Of a DNA stretch of 64,000 nt, positions 7,500 to 15,506 are shown in pieces; the stretch's first letter is position 1; each line of letters starts with the position of its first letter. This DNA is from Micromonospora vinacea (GTDB lineage Bacteria > Actinomycetota > Actinomycetes > Mycobacteriales > Micromonosporaceae): positions 3,782,001 through 3,846,000 of the forward strand of contig NZ_JADOTY010000001.1 of the NCBI RefSeq assembly GCF_015751785.1. Reading direction: 5' to 3'. Position numbers and translations under genes: made by a program. Under the pieces are notes generated by a model, which did not search any database, had not been told where the DNA came from, and saw nothing but the letters and a program-made list of their open reading frames with translations.

Positions 7500-9542
7500 A
7501 TGTTGGAACCTGTTGACTTCGGTACGCCAGCGGGTGCACCCTCAGCTGTCATGCGGCGATGGCAGGGTGACAGCATCTATTTCGGCGGCGACTACAACCC
7601 GGAGCAGTGGCCCGAGGAAACCTGGTCCGAGGACATCGACCTGATGCGCCAGGCCGGGGTCAACCTGGTCTCCGTCGGCATCTTCTCCTGGGCGCTGCTG
7701 GAGCCCACCCCGGGGCGGTTCGAGTTCGGCTGGCTGGACCGGGTACTGGACCTGCTGCACGACGGCGGCATCCAGGTCGACCTGGCCACCGCCACGGCCA
7801 GCCCGCCGCCGTGGTTGGCCCGCGCGCACCCGGAGACGCTGCCCCGCCGGGCCGACGGCGCGATCCTCTGGCCCGGTGGACGACAGGCGTACTGCCCCAG
7901 CTCACCGGTGTTCCGCGAACGGTCGCTGGAGCTGGTACGCGCTGTCGCCGGCCGGTACGCCGAGCACCCCGCCGTGGTGATGTGGCACGTCTCCAACGAA
8001 CTGGGCTGCCACAACGCGCATTGCTACTGCGACGTCAGCGCCGAGGCGTTCCGCCGATGGCTGCGGGAGCGCTACGGCGACCTGGACCGGCTCAACGACG
8101 CCTGGGGCACCGCGTTCTGGAGTCAGCGCTACGGCGACTGGGCCGAGATCAACCCACCCCGCACGGTGACGGCCTTCGCCAACCCCACGCAGCAGCTCGA
8201 CTTCCTGCGCTTCTCCTCCGACGAGCTGCGCGCCCAACTGCGCGCCGAACGTGAGGTCCTGAAGACGCTGGTCCGCCAGCCGATCACCACCAACTTCATG
8301 ATCGGCATGGGCGTCAAGCACATGGACTACCAGTCCTGGGCCGACGATGTGGACCTGGTATCCAACGACCACTACCTGACCGCCGCCGACCCGCAGGCGC
8401 ACCTCGGTCTGTCGCTCGCCGCCGACCACACCCGGGGCGTCGCCGGCCGCGACCCGTGGCTGCTGATGGAGCACTCCACCAGCGCCGTCCAATGGCAGCC
8501 GCGCAACGTGGCCAAGCTGCCCGGGCAACTGCGCCGTAACAGCCTCGCGCACGTCGCCCGCGGCGCCGACGGGGTGCTCTTCTTCCAGTGGCGTGCCTCC
8601 CGGGCCGGCGCGGAAAAGTTCCACTCCGCGCTGGTCCCGCACGCCGGGCCGGACACCAAGGTGTTCCGCGAGGTCTGCCAGCTCGGCGCGGACCTCAAGG
8701 CCCTCGCTGAGGTACGCGGCAGTCGGGTGGACGCCGACGTGGCGATCCTGTTCGACTGGGAGGCGTGGTGGGGTGTCGAGTTGGATTCGCACCCCAGCGT
8801 CGACGTCACCTACACCGACCGGCTCAAGGCCCTGTACGACTCGCTCTGGCGGGCCGGCGTGACGGCCGACATCGTCCACCCGTCGACCGACCTCAGCGGC
8901 TACCGGCTGGTCCTCGTGCCGACCCTCTACCTGGTCCGGGACGCCGACGTCGCCGCGCTGCACCGCTACGTCGAGGCCGGAGGCACGGCGGCGGTCACCT
9001 ACTTCAGCGGCATCGTCGACGCCAACGACCACATCCGGCTCGGCGGCTACCCGGGCGCGTTCCGGAAGTTGCTCGGCGTCCGGACCGAGGAGTTCTTCCC
9101 GCTGCGCGACGGCGAGCAGGTCAACCTCGACGACGGCAGCACCGCCGACGTGTGGACCGAGTGGGTGCACCCCGACGGCGCCGAGGTGCTCGCCTCGTAC
9201 ACCGATGGGCCCTTGCCGGGCGTGCCGGCGCTGACCCGGCACCCGGTCGGCGCGGGCGCCGCCTGGTACGTCGGCACCCGGCTGGACGAGCCGGCCACCG
9301 ATCGGCTGGTGGCCCGGCTGCTCGCCGAGGCCGGCGTCCGCCCGGCGGCGTCGGCGCCGACCGGGGTGGAGGTGGTCCGCCGCCGCGACGGCGACCGGAC
9401 CTGGCTTTTCGCGATCAACCACACCGACACCGAGGTACGCCTGCCGGCGCACGGCGTGGAGCTGTTGACCGGAGGACACTGCACCGGTGAGCTGGCAGTG
9501 CCGGCCGGTGAGGTGGCGGTGGTCCGTGAGGATCGGACCTGA
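7500..9542 (+). CDS. Beta-galactosidase, glycoside hydrolase family 42
   Basis: A cytoplasmic GH42 beta-galactosidase of 680 residues, typical length. The family start YFGGDYNPEQWPEETW is visible. The acid/base is in MWHVSNELGCHN (Glu about 167) and the nucleophile in LLMEHSTSAVQW (Glu about 324). The cysteines around HCYCDVS match the zinc site of some GH42 enzymes. A beta-galactosidase trimerisation domain and C-terminal beta domain follow. The ATG at 7500 follows GGAAAG; an upstream TTG at 7485 is less likely. GH42 enzymes often act on galacto-oligosaccharides from plant galactan, which fits the importer alongside and the GH53 galactanase at 56 kb. Confidence 0.93.
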   Translation: MLEPVDFGTPAGAPSAVMRRWQGDSIYFGGDYNPEQWPEETWSEDIDLMRQAGVNLVSVGIFSWALLEPTPGRFEFGWLDRVLDLLHDGGIQVDLATATASPPPWLARAHPETLPRRADGAILWPGGRQAYCPSSPVFRERSLELVRAVAGRYAEHPAVVMWHVSNELGCHNAHCYCDVSAEAFRRWLRERYGDLDRLNDAWGTAFWSQRYGDWAEINPPRTVTAFANPTQQLDFLRFSSDELRAQLRAEREVLKTLVRQPITTNFMIGMGVKHMDYQSWADDVDLVSNDHYLTAADPQAHLGLSLAADHTRGVAGRDPWLLMEHSTSAVQWQPRNVAKLPGQLRRNSLAHVARGADGVLFFQWRASRAGAEKFHSALVPHAGPDTKVFREVCQLGADLKALAEVRGSRVDADVAILFDWEAWWGVELDSHPSVDVTYTDRLKALYDSLWRAGVTADIVHPSTDLSGYRLVLVPTLYLVRDADVAALHRYVEAGGTAAVTYFSGIVDANDHIRLGGYPGAFRKLLGVRTEEFFPLRDGEQVNLDDGSTADVWTEWVHPDGAEVLASYTDGPLPGVPALTRHPVGAGAAWYVGTRLDEPATDRLVARLLAEAGVRPAASAPTGVEVVRRRDGDRTWLFAINHTDTEVRLPAHGVELLTGGHCTGELAVPAGEVAVVREDRT

Positions 9543-9579
9543 TTCTGACGACAGTCACGGCGCGAAGGAGGTTCCCCCC

Positions 9580-10356
9580 ATGCTCGCCCAGCAGCGGCAG
9601 ACCGCCATCCTCGATCTGATCCGCCAACGCGGCGGGGTGCGGGTGAGTCACCTGGTCAGTCGGTTCGGCGTGTCCGACATGACGATCCGGCGTGACCTGG
9701 AGGTGTTGGCCGAGCGCGGCCTGGTCGACAAGGTGCACGGTGGCGCGACCCTCGCCGGGCCGGGCTCAGCCGAGGAACCCGGCTTCGCCGCGAAGTCGAT
9801 CCGCCAGCAGGCGGAGAAACGGGCCATCGCCGAGCGGGCGGCGACGATGGTGGAGCCGGGGATGGCCATCGCGCTGTCCGCCGGCACCACCACCGCCGCG
9901 CTTGCCACGCTGCTCTCCGACGTACGCGGCCTGACCGTGGTGACAAACTCGATCCCGGTGGCCGACGCGCTCTATCAGAACCCGCGCGCCGACCAGACAG
10001 TCGTGTTGACCGGCGGCATCCGCACCCCCTCGGACGCGTTGACCGGGCCGGTGGCCGAGGCGGCGATCAGTGCGCTCAACGTCGACCTGCTGTTCCTCGG
10101 TGTGCACGGCCTCAGCCCACGGACCGGTTTCACCACACCCAACCTGCTGGAAGCCGGAGTCAACCGCTGCCTCATCGGCGCGGCCCGCCGGCTCGTGGTG
10201 CTCGCCGACCACACCAAGTGGGAGACGATCGGCATCGCCACCATCGCCCCGCTGGAGGCCGCCGACGTGCTCATCACCGACCGGGGGCTGCCGAGCGAGG
10301 CACGCACCACGATCGGCGAACAGGTCGGCGAACTGGTCATCGTGGAACCCGACTGA
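9580..10356 (+). CDS. DeoR/GlpR-family transcriptional regulator
   Basis: A sugar-responsive regulator of 258 residues. The N-terminal winged helix is clear: ILDLIRQRGGVRVSHLVSRFGVSDMTIRRDLEVLAERGLVDKVHGGA. The DeoR C-terminal sensor follows (IALSAGTTTAALATLL, VVTNSIPVADAL, DLLFLGVHGLS, VLADHTKW) and usually binds a phosphorylated sugar. The ATG at 9580 is preceded by GAAGGAGG. It lies 37 bases after the beta-galactosidase stop, probably on the same transcript, and is the likely local controller of the galactoside genes. Confidence 0.92.
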   Translation: MLAQQRQTAILDLIRQRGGVRVSHLVSRFGVSDMTIRRDLEVLAERGLVDKVHGGATLAGPGSAEEPGFAAKSIRQQAEKRAIAERAATMVEPGMAIALSAGTTTAALATLLSDVRGLTVVTNSIPVADALYQNPRADQTVVLTGGIRTPSDALTGPVAEAAISALNVDLLFLGVHGLSPRTGFTTPNLLEAGVNRCLIGAARRLVVLADHTKWETIGIATIAPLEAADVLITDRGLPSEARTTIGEQVGELVIVEPD

Positions 10357-10428
10357 CCATGCGTCCTCGTCGGACGACCCGCACGCCCACCCCTCCGGCG
10401 GTCAGGACTCGAACAAGGGAGCACGGCC

Positions 10429-10917
10429 ATGATTGCGGTCAAGGTGCTACTCGCTGCGATCACCGTCGTGGCCCTGGCCCTCGTCGGGATGCTGAGTTGG
10501 GTGGCCGGCGTGTGGCCCGCCGACCAGACCCGGGCGACAGTCGATCACTGCTATGTGACCCACGATCGGCTGGAGGCCATGCACAGCCGGTGCGTCGGCA
10601 ACTGGACCCGCAGCGGCCGCGGGCAGCAGGGGCCGATCCACGGCGTCGACGTCCAGGAGTCCTGGAAGGTCATCAACGACGAGCCCAACAGTGCGTACGA
10701 GTGGGAGGTGGTCGTCCCGGCCTCGGCTCGACAGCCACGCGTACTCGCCGACACCCGGCAGGCATGGACGTTGTCGCCGCGTGCCCTGCCCTGGGGTCTC
10801 GTCCCCGCCGGCCTCGTGGCGCTGCTGGCCGCCCTCGCCTGGTTGATCACCGCGACGGTCAAGGCGTCGAGGTCGGCGCATGGCGTGCCGGCCGGCTCGA
10901 GCGCCACGCCCGCCTGA
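10429..10917 (+). CDS. Small membrane protein of unknown function with two transmembrane segments
   Basis: A 162-residue protein, not recognised. Residues 5-28 (VLLAAITVVALALVGMLSWV) form a membrane anchor. A roughly 90-residue extracytoplasmic part with two cysteines (DHCYVTHDR, SRCVGNW) follows, then a second membrane segment near 121-143 (LPWGLVPAGLVALLAALAWLI) and a short polar tail. The topology resembles small DUF3592-like actinobacterial membrane proteins, but I cannot assign the family. GGGAGCACGGCC precedes the ATG. Confidence 0.7.
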   Translation: MIAVKVLLAAITVVALALVGMLSWVAGVWPADQTRATVDHCYVTHDRLEAMHSRCVGNWTRSGRGQQGPIHGVDVQESWKVINDEPNSAYEWEVVVPASARQPRVLADTRQAWTLSPRALPWGLVPAGLVALLAALAWLITATVKASRSAHGVPAGSSATPA

Positions 10918-10985
10918 CAGCACGCATGCCGTACGGGCTGCCGGACCTGGGCCCTAGTGGTCGTTGATTTCGCGCCCTGATGCGT

Positions 10986-11060
10986 GATCGACTCGGGTTC
11001 ACGGAAGTCGGGGTGTCCAGGTCACCGGGACACCCGGGTTTTCAGGAACCCGTGTCGATC
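10986..11060. repeat. Large imperfect palindrome, possible REP-like or cruciform element
   Basis: GATCGACTCGGGTTC (10986-11000) is the near-exact reverse complement of GAACCCGTGTCGATC (11046-11060), with one mismatch in 15. Inside it GGGTGTCC (11011-11018) pairs with GGACACCC (11028-11035). The 75-bp nested structure has no T-tract and lies between an unrelated membrane-protein gene and spo0M. It could be a terminator, but size and nesting suggest a dispersed palindromic element. Confidence 0.6.
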
Positions 11061-11199
11061 AAGCGCGACGCCGGCGCACCGACGCCGGCGCCGCGGGCAC
11101 GGGCGCTTCACAGCCACCTCACAGGGGTGCTGGATAGGGTGCCGTTCGAGTCAACGTCCGACTCCAGCCTGGAGCGGTCGGCGTCGCACAGGAGTTCCG

Positions 11200-12147
11200 A
11201 TGGTCTTCAAGAAGATGTTGAGCGCGTTCGGTGTGGGCGGTCCCAGCGTGGACACCGTGCTGACCAACCCCAACACCCGGCCCGGCCTGACCCTCGACGG
11301 GCAGGTCAACCTCGTCGGTGGCGACGCTGAGGCAGCCATCGAGCAGGTGGTGATCGGCCTGGTCACCCGGGTCGAGGTCGAGGGACACGACACCGAGTAC
11401 GCGGGCACGATGGAGTTCCACCGCATGGCGGTCAGTGGTCCGCTCCAGCTCGCCCCGAAGCAGCAGCTCTCGATCCCGTTCCAACTGCCGGTGCCGTGGG
11501 AGACCCCGATCACCGACGTGTACGGCCAGCGCCTGCACGGCATGACGATGGGTCTGCGCACCGAGCTGGCGATCGCCCGCGCGGTCGACAAGAGCGACCT
11601 GGACCAGGTGGCGGTGCACCCGCTGCCGGTGCACGAGCGGATCCTGGAGGCGTTCCAGCGGCTCGGTTTCCGGTTCAAGCACGCCGACCTGGAGCGTGGT
11701 CACATCCGGGGCGTGCAGCAGACGCTGCCGTTCTACCAGGAGATTGAGTTCTTCGCGTCGCCGCAGTACGCGAACTCGATCAACGAGGTGGAGCTGACCT
11801 TCGTGACCAGCCAGCGCGGTGTCGAGGTCATCCTGGAGTGTGACAAGCGCGGCGGGTTCCTCAGCGCCGGGCACGACGCGTTCGGTCGCTACCAGGTGGC
11901 GCACACCGACGCCGACCGGGTGGACTGGGCGCAGGTCGTCGACGGTTGGCTGCGCGAGACGACGTCCCGCTACGGCAGCCTCCGCTCGCAGTACGGCCCG
12001 AGCCACGGTCATGGTCGCGGCCGCGGGCACGGCATGGGCGGCATGGTGGCCGGGGCGGCGCTCGGCGTCGCGGGCGGCATGGTCGCCGGCGAGATGATCG
12101 AGGACGCGTTCGAGGGCGACTTCGGCGACTTCGGCGGCGACGAGTAA
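11200..12147 (+). CDS. Spo0M (SpoOM) family sporulation-control protein
   Basis: A 315-residue SpoOM-family protein with the arrestin-like double beta-sandwich of this group. Typical elements are MVFKKMLSAFGVGGPSVDTVL at the start, PGLTLDGQVNLVGGD, and HPLPVHERILEAFQRLGF in the middle. After residue 265 there is a His/Gly-rich stretch (HGHGRGRGHGMGG), a hydrophobic Gly/Ala segment, and an acidic tail ending GDFGGDE, which differs from the shorter Bacillus protein. The ATG is preceded by AGGAG. Spo0M influences sporulation and cell-surface phenotypes in Bacillus; its role in actinobacteria is less clear. Confidence 0.88.
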   Translation: MVFKKMLSAFGVGGPSVDTVLTNPNTRPGLTLDGQVNLVGGDAEAAIEQVVIGLVTRVEVEGHDTEYAGTMEFHRMAVSGPLQLAPKQQLSIPFQLPVPWETPITDVYGQRLHGMTMGLRTELAIARAVDKSDLDQVAVHPLPVHERILEAFQRLGFRFKHADLERGHIRGVQQTLPFYQEIEFFASPQYANSINEVELTFVTSQRGVEVILECDKRGGFLSAGHDAFGRYQVAHTDADRVDWAQVVDGWLRETTSRYGSLRSQYGPSHGHGRGRGHGMGGMVAGAALGVAGGMVAGEMIEDAFEGDFGDFGGDE

Positions 12148-12164
12148 GCGGTCCACAAACGACG

Positions 12165-12199
12165 ACAGTGGCCTCCGGGATGCTCCCGGAGGCCACTGT
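12165..12199. terminator. 16-bp GC-rich hairpin terminator
   Basis: ACAGTGGCCTCCGGGA and its exact reverse complement are separated by a 3-base loop (TGC). It sits between the spo0M stop (12147) and the end of the convergent minus-strand gene (12215), so it can serve both strands. Confidence 0.85.
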
Positions 12200-12214
12200 T
12201 CTACGCGTGACGCG

Positions 12215-12589
12215 TCAGTGCTTGTTGCGTTCCCGGCCGGACCGGCGCGCGGAGCCAGCCTTCGACAGACCACGGCTGACCAGGTAACCACCGGTCAGAA
12301 TGGTCAGGAACAGCCACGCCTGGTTCGGGTTGTTGATGTTCAGCCCGTTGGCGGTGGTGCCCTTCCAGAACGCGGCGATCACCACGAGCGCGACCGCGGC
12401 GGCATAGACCCAGAATTCCGTCGTCAGGAACGCCTGCTTGGTCTCCGTACCCGGCGACGGCATCGGGTCTCGATGCCCGTCCCGCATGGACGGCATCTGC
12501 TGGGTCGGCATGTCCCGCATCGACGCGGGATTCTGCGGATCGTTCATGGGCCGGTTCATCGGCCGGGTGGAAGCAGCCTGCGTGCTCAT
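12215..12589 (-). CDS. Small membrane protein with a proline/methionine-rich N-terminus
   Basis: A 124-residue protein, not recognised. The first 45 residues are repetitive and low in complexity (MNRPMNDPQN, MRDMPTQQMPSMRDG). Two membrane segments follow: EFWVYAAAVALVVIAAFW and AWLFLTILTGGYLVSRGL, ending in a basic tail. The pattern resembles small actinobacterial membrane proteins of unknown function. The ATG at 12589 has GGAGGA upstream; the longer frame above it is not protein-like. Confidence 0.7.
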   Translation of the reverse strand: MSTQAASTRPMNRPMNDPQNPASMRDMPTQQMPSMRDGHRDPMPSPGTETKQAFLTTEFWVYAAAVALVVIAAFWKGTTANGLNINNPNQAWLFLTILTGGYLVSRGLSKAGSARRSGRERNKH

Positions 12590-12720
12590 CTGGTCCTCCT
12601 CAGGATGCGATGAGTCGTACCTGCATTCCCTCGCCCCGCTACCGCGTGTCGGCCACGGCACGGTTCGCTTTCGTGGCGGGGACAACCCCCGACTACCCGA
12701 GGCCCCCGAGCAGGTAACAC

Positions 12721-12754
12721 CGATCGCCGGCCGGAAAAATCCGGCCGGCGATCG
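12721..12754 (-). terminator. 15-bp hairpin terminator after the GDPD gene
   Basis: CGATCGCCGGCCGGA pairs perfectly with TCCGGCCGGCGATCG around an AAAA loop, 14 bases beyond the stop of the minus-strand glycerophosphodiesterase gene. Confidence 0.8.
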
Positions 12755-12767
12755 GGTGGGAGACGGG

Positions 12768-14810
12768 TCAGCGCAGGCCGTTGCGGGTCGCCACGCTCAC
12801 CAGAAGGTCCGGGTCGTCGGTGATGATGCCGTCGACGCCGAGGTCGATGACCCGCTGCATCACCGTCGCGTCGTCGACGGTGTACGGGATCACCTTCAGG
12901 TCGTACCGCGTCTGGAGGGTCCGAACGTCCGGTCCGTGGAAGTATGCCGGGTTCTCCCGCAGGTACCAGTCGGTCGAGGTGACAGTGCCCTGGTTCGGGT
13001 CGTGCACCTGCCAGTTGGCGGACACCGTGCCGGCGCCCGCGGCCCGGGTCAGCTTGCCGAGGTCCTGGTACTTCCACCAGTCCAGCCCACCGGTCCACGG
13101 GCTCTTCACCGACGGGTTGCCGTAGACCGCCTCCAGCGAGCACTCGTCGGCGAGGGTCGTGCACTCGGCCGGACCGTACTGCCAGACCAGGCCGACAGTG
13201 CCGATCCGCCGGTCGAGCTGCCGGGCGTACGTGATGGTGCGCCAGTCGAACGACTGGATGGTGGCCCGACTGGTGAAGCCGGCCCGCTGGATTGCGTCAA
13301 CGAGCTTGCGGGTGAAGCTGCGGTACGGCTCGGTGTCGTTCACCACCGGGCTGATCTTCGTCTCGATGTTCATTCCGATGTCGGTGCGGCCACTCGCCTT
13401 CACCAGGGCGAAGACCTCGTCCAGGGTCGGGATCCGGGCACCGGGTGCGGGCACCTGGGCGGGCAGTTCGGGCAGTGTCTTCGTGCCGCAGTCGACGGTC
13501 TTGAGCTGCGCCAGGGTCAGCTCGTGCACCGGCTTGCCCACGTACGGGAACTTCCGGTCTCCGGGGCGCACCGGGGCGGTGTCGATGCAGTGCGAGCCGT
13601 TGACCGTGCGATCGTGCAGCACCACGAGCTTGCCGTCGGCTGTCACGTTGGTGTCCAGCTCCAGGGTGGAGATGGCCCGGTTGGCGAGCGCGTTCGCGAA
13701 CGCCGGCAGGGTGTTCTCCGGCCGGGTGGCCCGACCACCCCGGTGCGCCTGGATGTCGAACGGCGCGGTGTACGCCTTCGGCAGCCGGTAACCGCGCTGC
13801 GCCAGCAGGCCACGCAACCGGTCCGGGTAGTCGGTGATGATGCCGTCCACGCCGTCGTCGATCAGCTTGGTCATGGTCGGCACGTCGTCGACAGTCCACG
13901 GAATCACCTTGATCCCGTAGCGGTGCGCCTGGGCGACCATTTCCTTCGTGACGTACGGCTTGTAGCCCGGGTCGGTGACCGTGCCGTTCTGCGGCATGCC
14001 GTGCACCGGCGAGAAGGCGCTGGCGCCGAAGCTGCGGATCGCCTTGATCGGGTCGCCGCCGAAGTCGTCGATGTCCAGCCCGCCCAGCCACGGCGAGGCA
14101 CCCGGCTGACCGGTCTGGAGGAAGTCGTAGTTGGTCAGGGCGACAAGCGGCAGCTTCGGCTCGACCTGACGCATGCGCATCAGCGCGCCCCAGTCGAAGC
14201 TCTGGATGGTGACCTGCTTGAGCAGCCCGGCGGCGCGGATCTCGGCCGCGGTCACCCGGACGAACTGCTCGCGGGGGGCGGTCTCGCTCGGCGCGCCCGC
14301 CTCCACCTTGGTCTCGACGTTGAGCTTCACGTCCTTCGCCCGGTAGCGGTTGACCAGCGCGAAGACCTCACGCAGCAGCGGCATCCGGGCACCGGGGACG
14401 GCGAGCTGGCCGGGCTTGTCGGACAGCGTCTTCGAGCCGCAGTCGAGCGAGCGCACCTGGGCCAGGCTGAGCGTGTTGATGTACTTCCCGACGTACGGGA
14501 ACTCCGGGTCGCCGGGCGTCACCGGGCTGGTGTCGACGCACTTGGCACCACTGATCTTGCGGTCGTGGGTGACGACGGCCTGGCCGTCCTCGGTGATCTG
14601 CACGTCCAGTTCGAGGGTGGTCACCCCGAGTTGGAGGGCGTTGCCGAAGGAGGCGAGGGTGTTCTCCACCCGCAGCCCGAGGCCACCCCGGTGGGCCTGC
14701 ACGTCGAATGTCCGGTCCGGTCGCGGCTTCGCCTGGGCGGGCACCGCGAGCCCGGTCGTCACCGTCGCGGCCACCAGGGCCGCGACGGCGGTACGGCGTA
14801 CTGTGCGCAC
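12768..14810 (-). CDS. Secreted glycerophosphodiester phosphodiesterase with two tandem GDPD domains
   Basis: Hydrolyses glycerophosphodiesters to glycerol-3-phosphate and an alcohol, outside the cell. A GTG at 14810, preceded by GGAGGGG, starts a signal peptide (RRTAVAALVAATVTTGLAVPAQA). Two complete GDPD domains follow. The first begins FDVQAHRGGLGLRVENTLASFGNAL (about residue 34), the second FDIQAHRGGRATRPENTLPAFANAL (about residue 347). Each keeps HRGG, the acidic LELDV/LELDT pair, HDR and its own late D-D-GVDGIITD strand. The two halves are alike throughout, so the gene arose by internal duplication. Most GDPDs have one domain. Confidence 0.9.
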   Translation of the reverse strand: MRTVRRTAVAALVAATVTTGLAVPAQAKPRPDRTFDVQAHRGGLGLRVENTLASFGNALQLGVTTLELDVQITEDGQAVVTHDRKISGAKCVDTSPVTPGDPEFPYVGKYINTLSLAQVRSLDCGSKTLSDKPGQLAVPGARMPLLREVFALVNRYRAKDVKLNVETKVEAGAPSETAPREQFVRVTAAEIRAAGLLKQVTIQSFDWGALMRMRQVEPKLPLVALTNYDFLQTGQPGASPWLGGLDIDDFGGDPIKAIRSFGASAFSPVHGMPQNGTVTDPGYKPYVTKEMVAQAHRYGIKVIPWTVDDVPTMTKLIDDGVDGIITDYPDRLRGLLAQRGYRLPKAYTAPFDIQAHRGGRATRPENTLPAFANALANRAISTLELDTNVTADGKLVVLHDRTVNGSHCIDTAPVRPGDRKFPYVGKPVHELTLAQLKTVDCGTKTLPELPAQVPAPGARIPTLDEVFALVKASGRTDIGMNIETKISPVVNDTEPYRSFTRKLVDAIQRAGFTSRATIQSFDWRTITYARQLDRRIGTVGLVWQYGPAECTTLADECSLEAVYGNPSVKSPWTGGLDWWKYQDLGKLTRAAGAGTVSANWQVHDPNQGTVTSTDWYLRENPAYFHGPDVRTLQTRYDLKVIPYTVDDATVMQRVIDLGVDGIITDDPDLLVSVATRNGLR

Positions 14811-14995
14811 GCTGTCATCCCCTCCTGCCGGCGGGCATCTCCCACCGGTCGCGGGACAGCATGGACATCTCGGACTGCGGGCAGGCGGCCAGCGGGCGGC
14901 GTCACGGTGAACCGCCGGGTACGACCTCCCGGTCACGCCGGGTTTGGCCGGCCGGTGGCCGGGCACGCAGTCAGTTCGACAGCTTCTGCGAGGTG

Positions 14996-15421
14996 ATGGA
15001 CGTGCGTGAGGACGACATGCGGCAGGACGCCGCCCGCGAGGCCGAGGATCGGATCGCCGGCGGCGTGTACGGCAAGGGCGCCCTCGACGAGGTGACGCTG
15101 CCCCGCACCGATGTGGAGAGTCAGATCCAGCGCGATGACCCGTTCGATCCGGCGAAGGAACGGATCGACCCACAGGTGTTGCGCGACGGTGGCCCCGTCG
15201 GCGGGCAGGGTGCGGTGACCACCACCGGTGGCACCGCCGGGCCGGCGAGCGTACGTCGGGTGGCCCGGCAGCCGGAGCGACACCCCGGCACTGTCGCACC
15301 GACCACGACCGGCGATGCCACCACCGGTGGCCTCAGCACCCCGATGGGCGGTGGCACCAGCGACCAGTCCACCTCCGCAACCGGCCCAGCAAAGTCCACA
15401 AGGGACAAATCCACCGACTAA
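14996..15421 (+). CDS. Hydrophilic, Gly/Thr-rich protein of unknown function
   Basis: A 141-residue protein, not recognised. The first 60 residues are charged (VREDDMRQDAAREAEDRIAGG), with a Y-G-KGALDEVTLPRTDVESQ segment. The rest is low-complexity Gly, Thr, Ser and Pro without a membrane segment. An ATG at 14996 is assumed; a GTG at 15002 is possible. It may be a cytosolic disordered protein. The long hairpin at 15449 probably ends its transcript. Confidence 0.55.
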   Translation: MDVREDDMRQDAAREAEDRIAGGVYGKGALDEVTLPRTDVESQIQRDDPFDPAKERIDPQVLRDGGPVGGQGAVTTTGGTAGPASVRRVARQPERHPGTVAPTTTGDATTGGLSTPMGGGTSDQSTSATGPAKSTRDKSTD

Positions 15422-15448
15422 CCCACCCACCTGCCCCCTTGGCAGCGT

Positions 15449-15503
15449 GATCATGAGGTTGACGTGGCTGTGGAAGATCACAGTCCACGTCAACCTCATG
15501 ATC
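15449..15503. terminator. Very long hairpin between convergent genes
   Basis: GATCATGAGGTTGACGTGG (15449-15467) is exactly complementary to 15485-15503. Inside, CTGTG pairs with CACAG with a single bulged base, giving about 24 bp of stem with a 6-base loop. It lies between two convergent gene ends (15421 and 15507), so it should terminate both. The arm sequence is unusually AT-balanced for this genome and may be a dispersed repeat. Confidence 0.75.
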
Positions 15504-15506
15504 GAC

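Noticed and set aside
7902..9479. 525-codon minus-strand frame opposite the GH42 gene
   Set aside because: Antisense shadow without motifs; the GH42 catalytic residues are on the plus strand.
12438..14996. 852-codon plus-strand frame opposite the glycerophosphodiesterase
   Set aside because: It is the antisense of a well-supported GDPD gene, rich in Val/Arg/Gly/His/Asp repeats typical of antisense frames.
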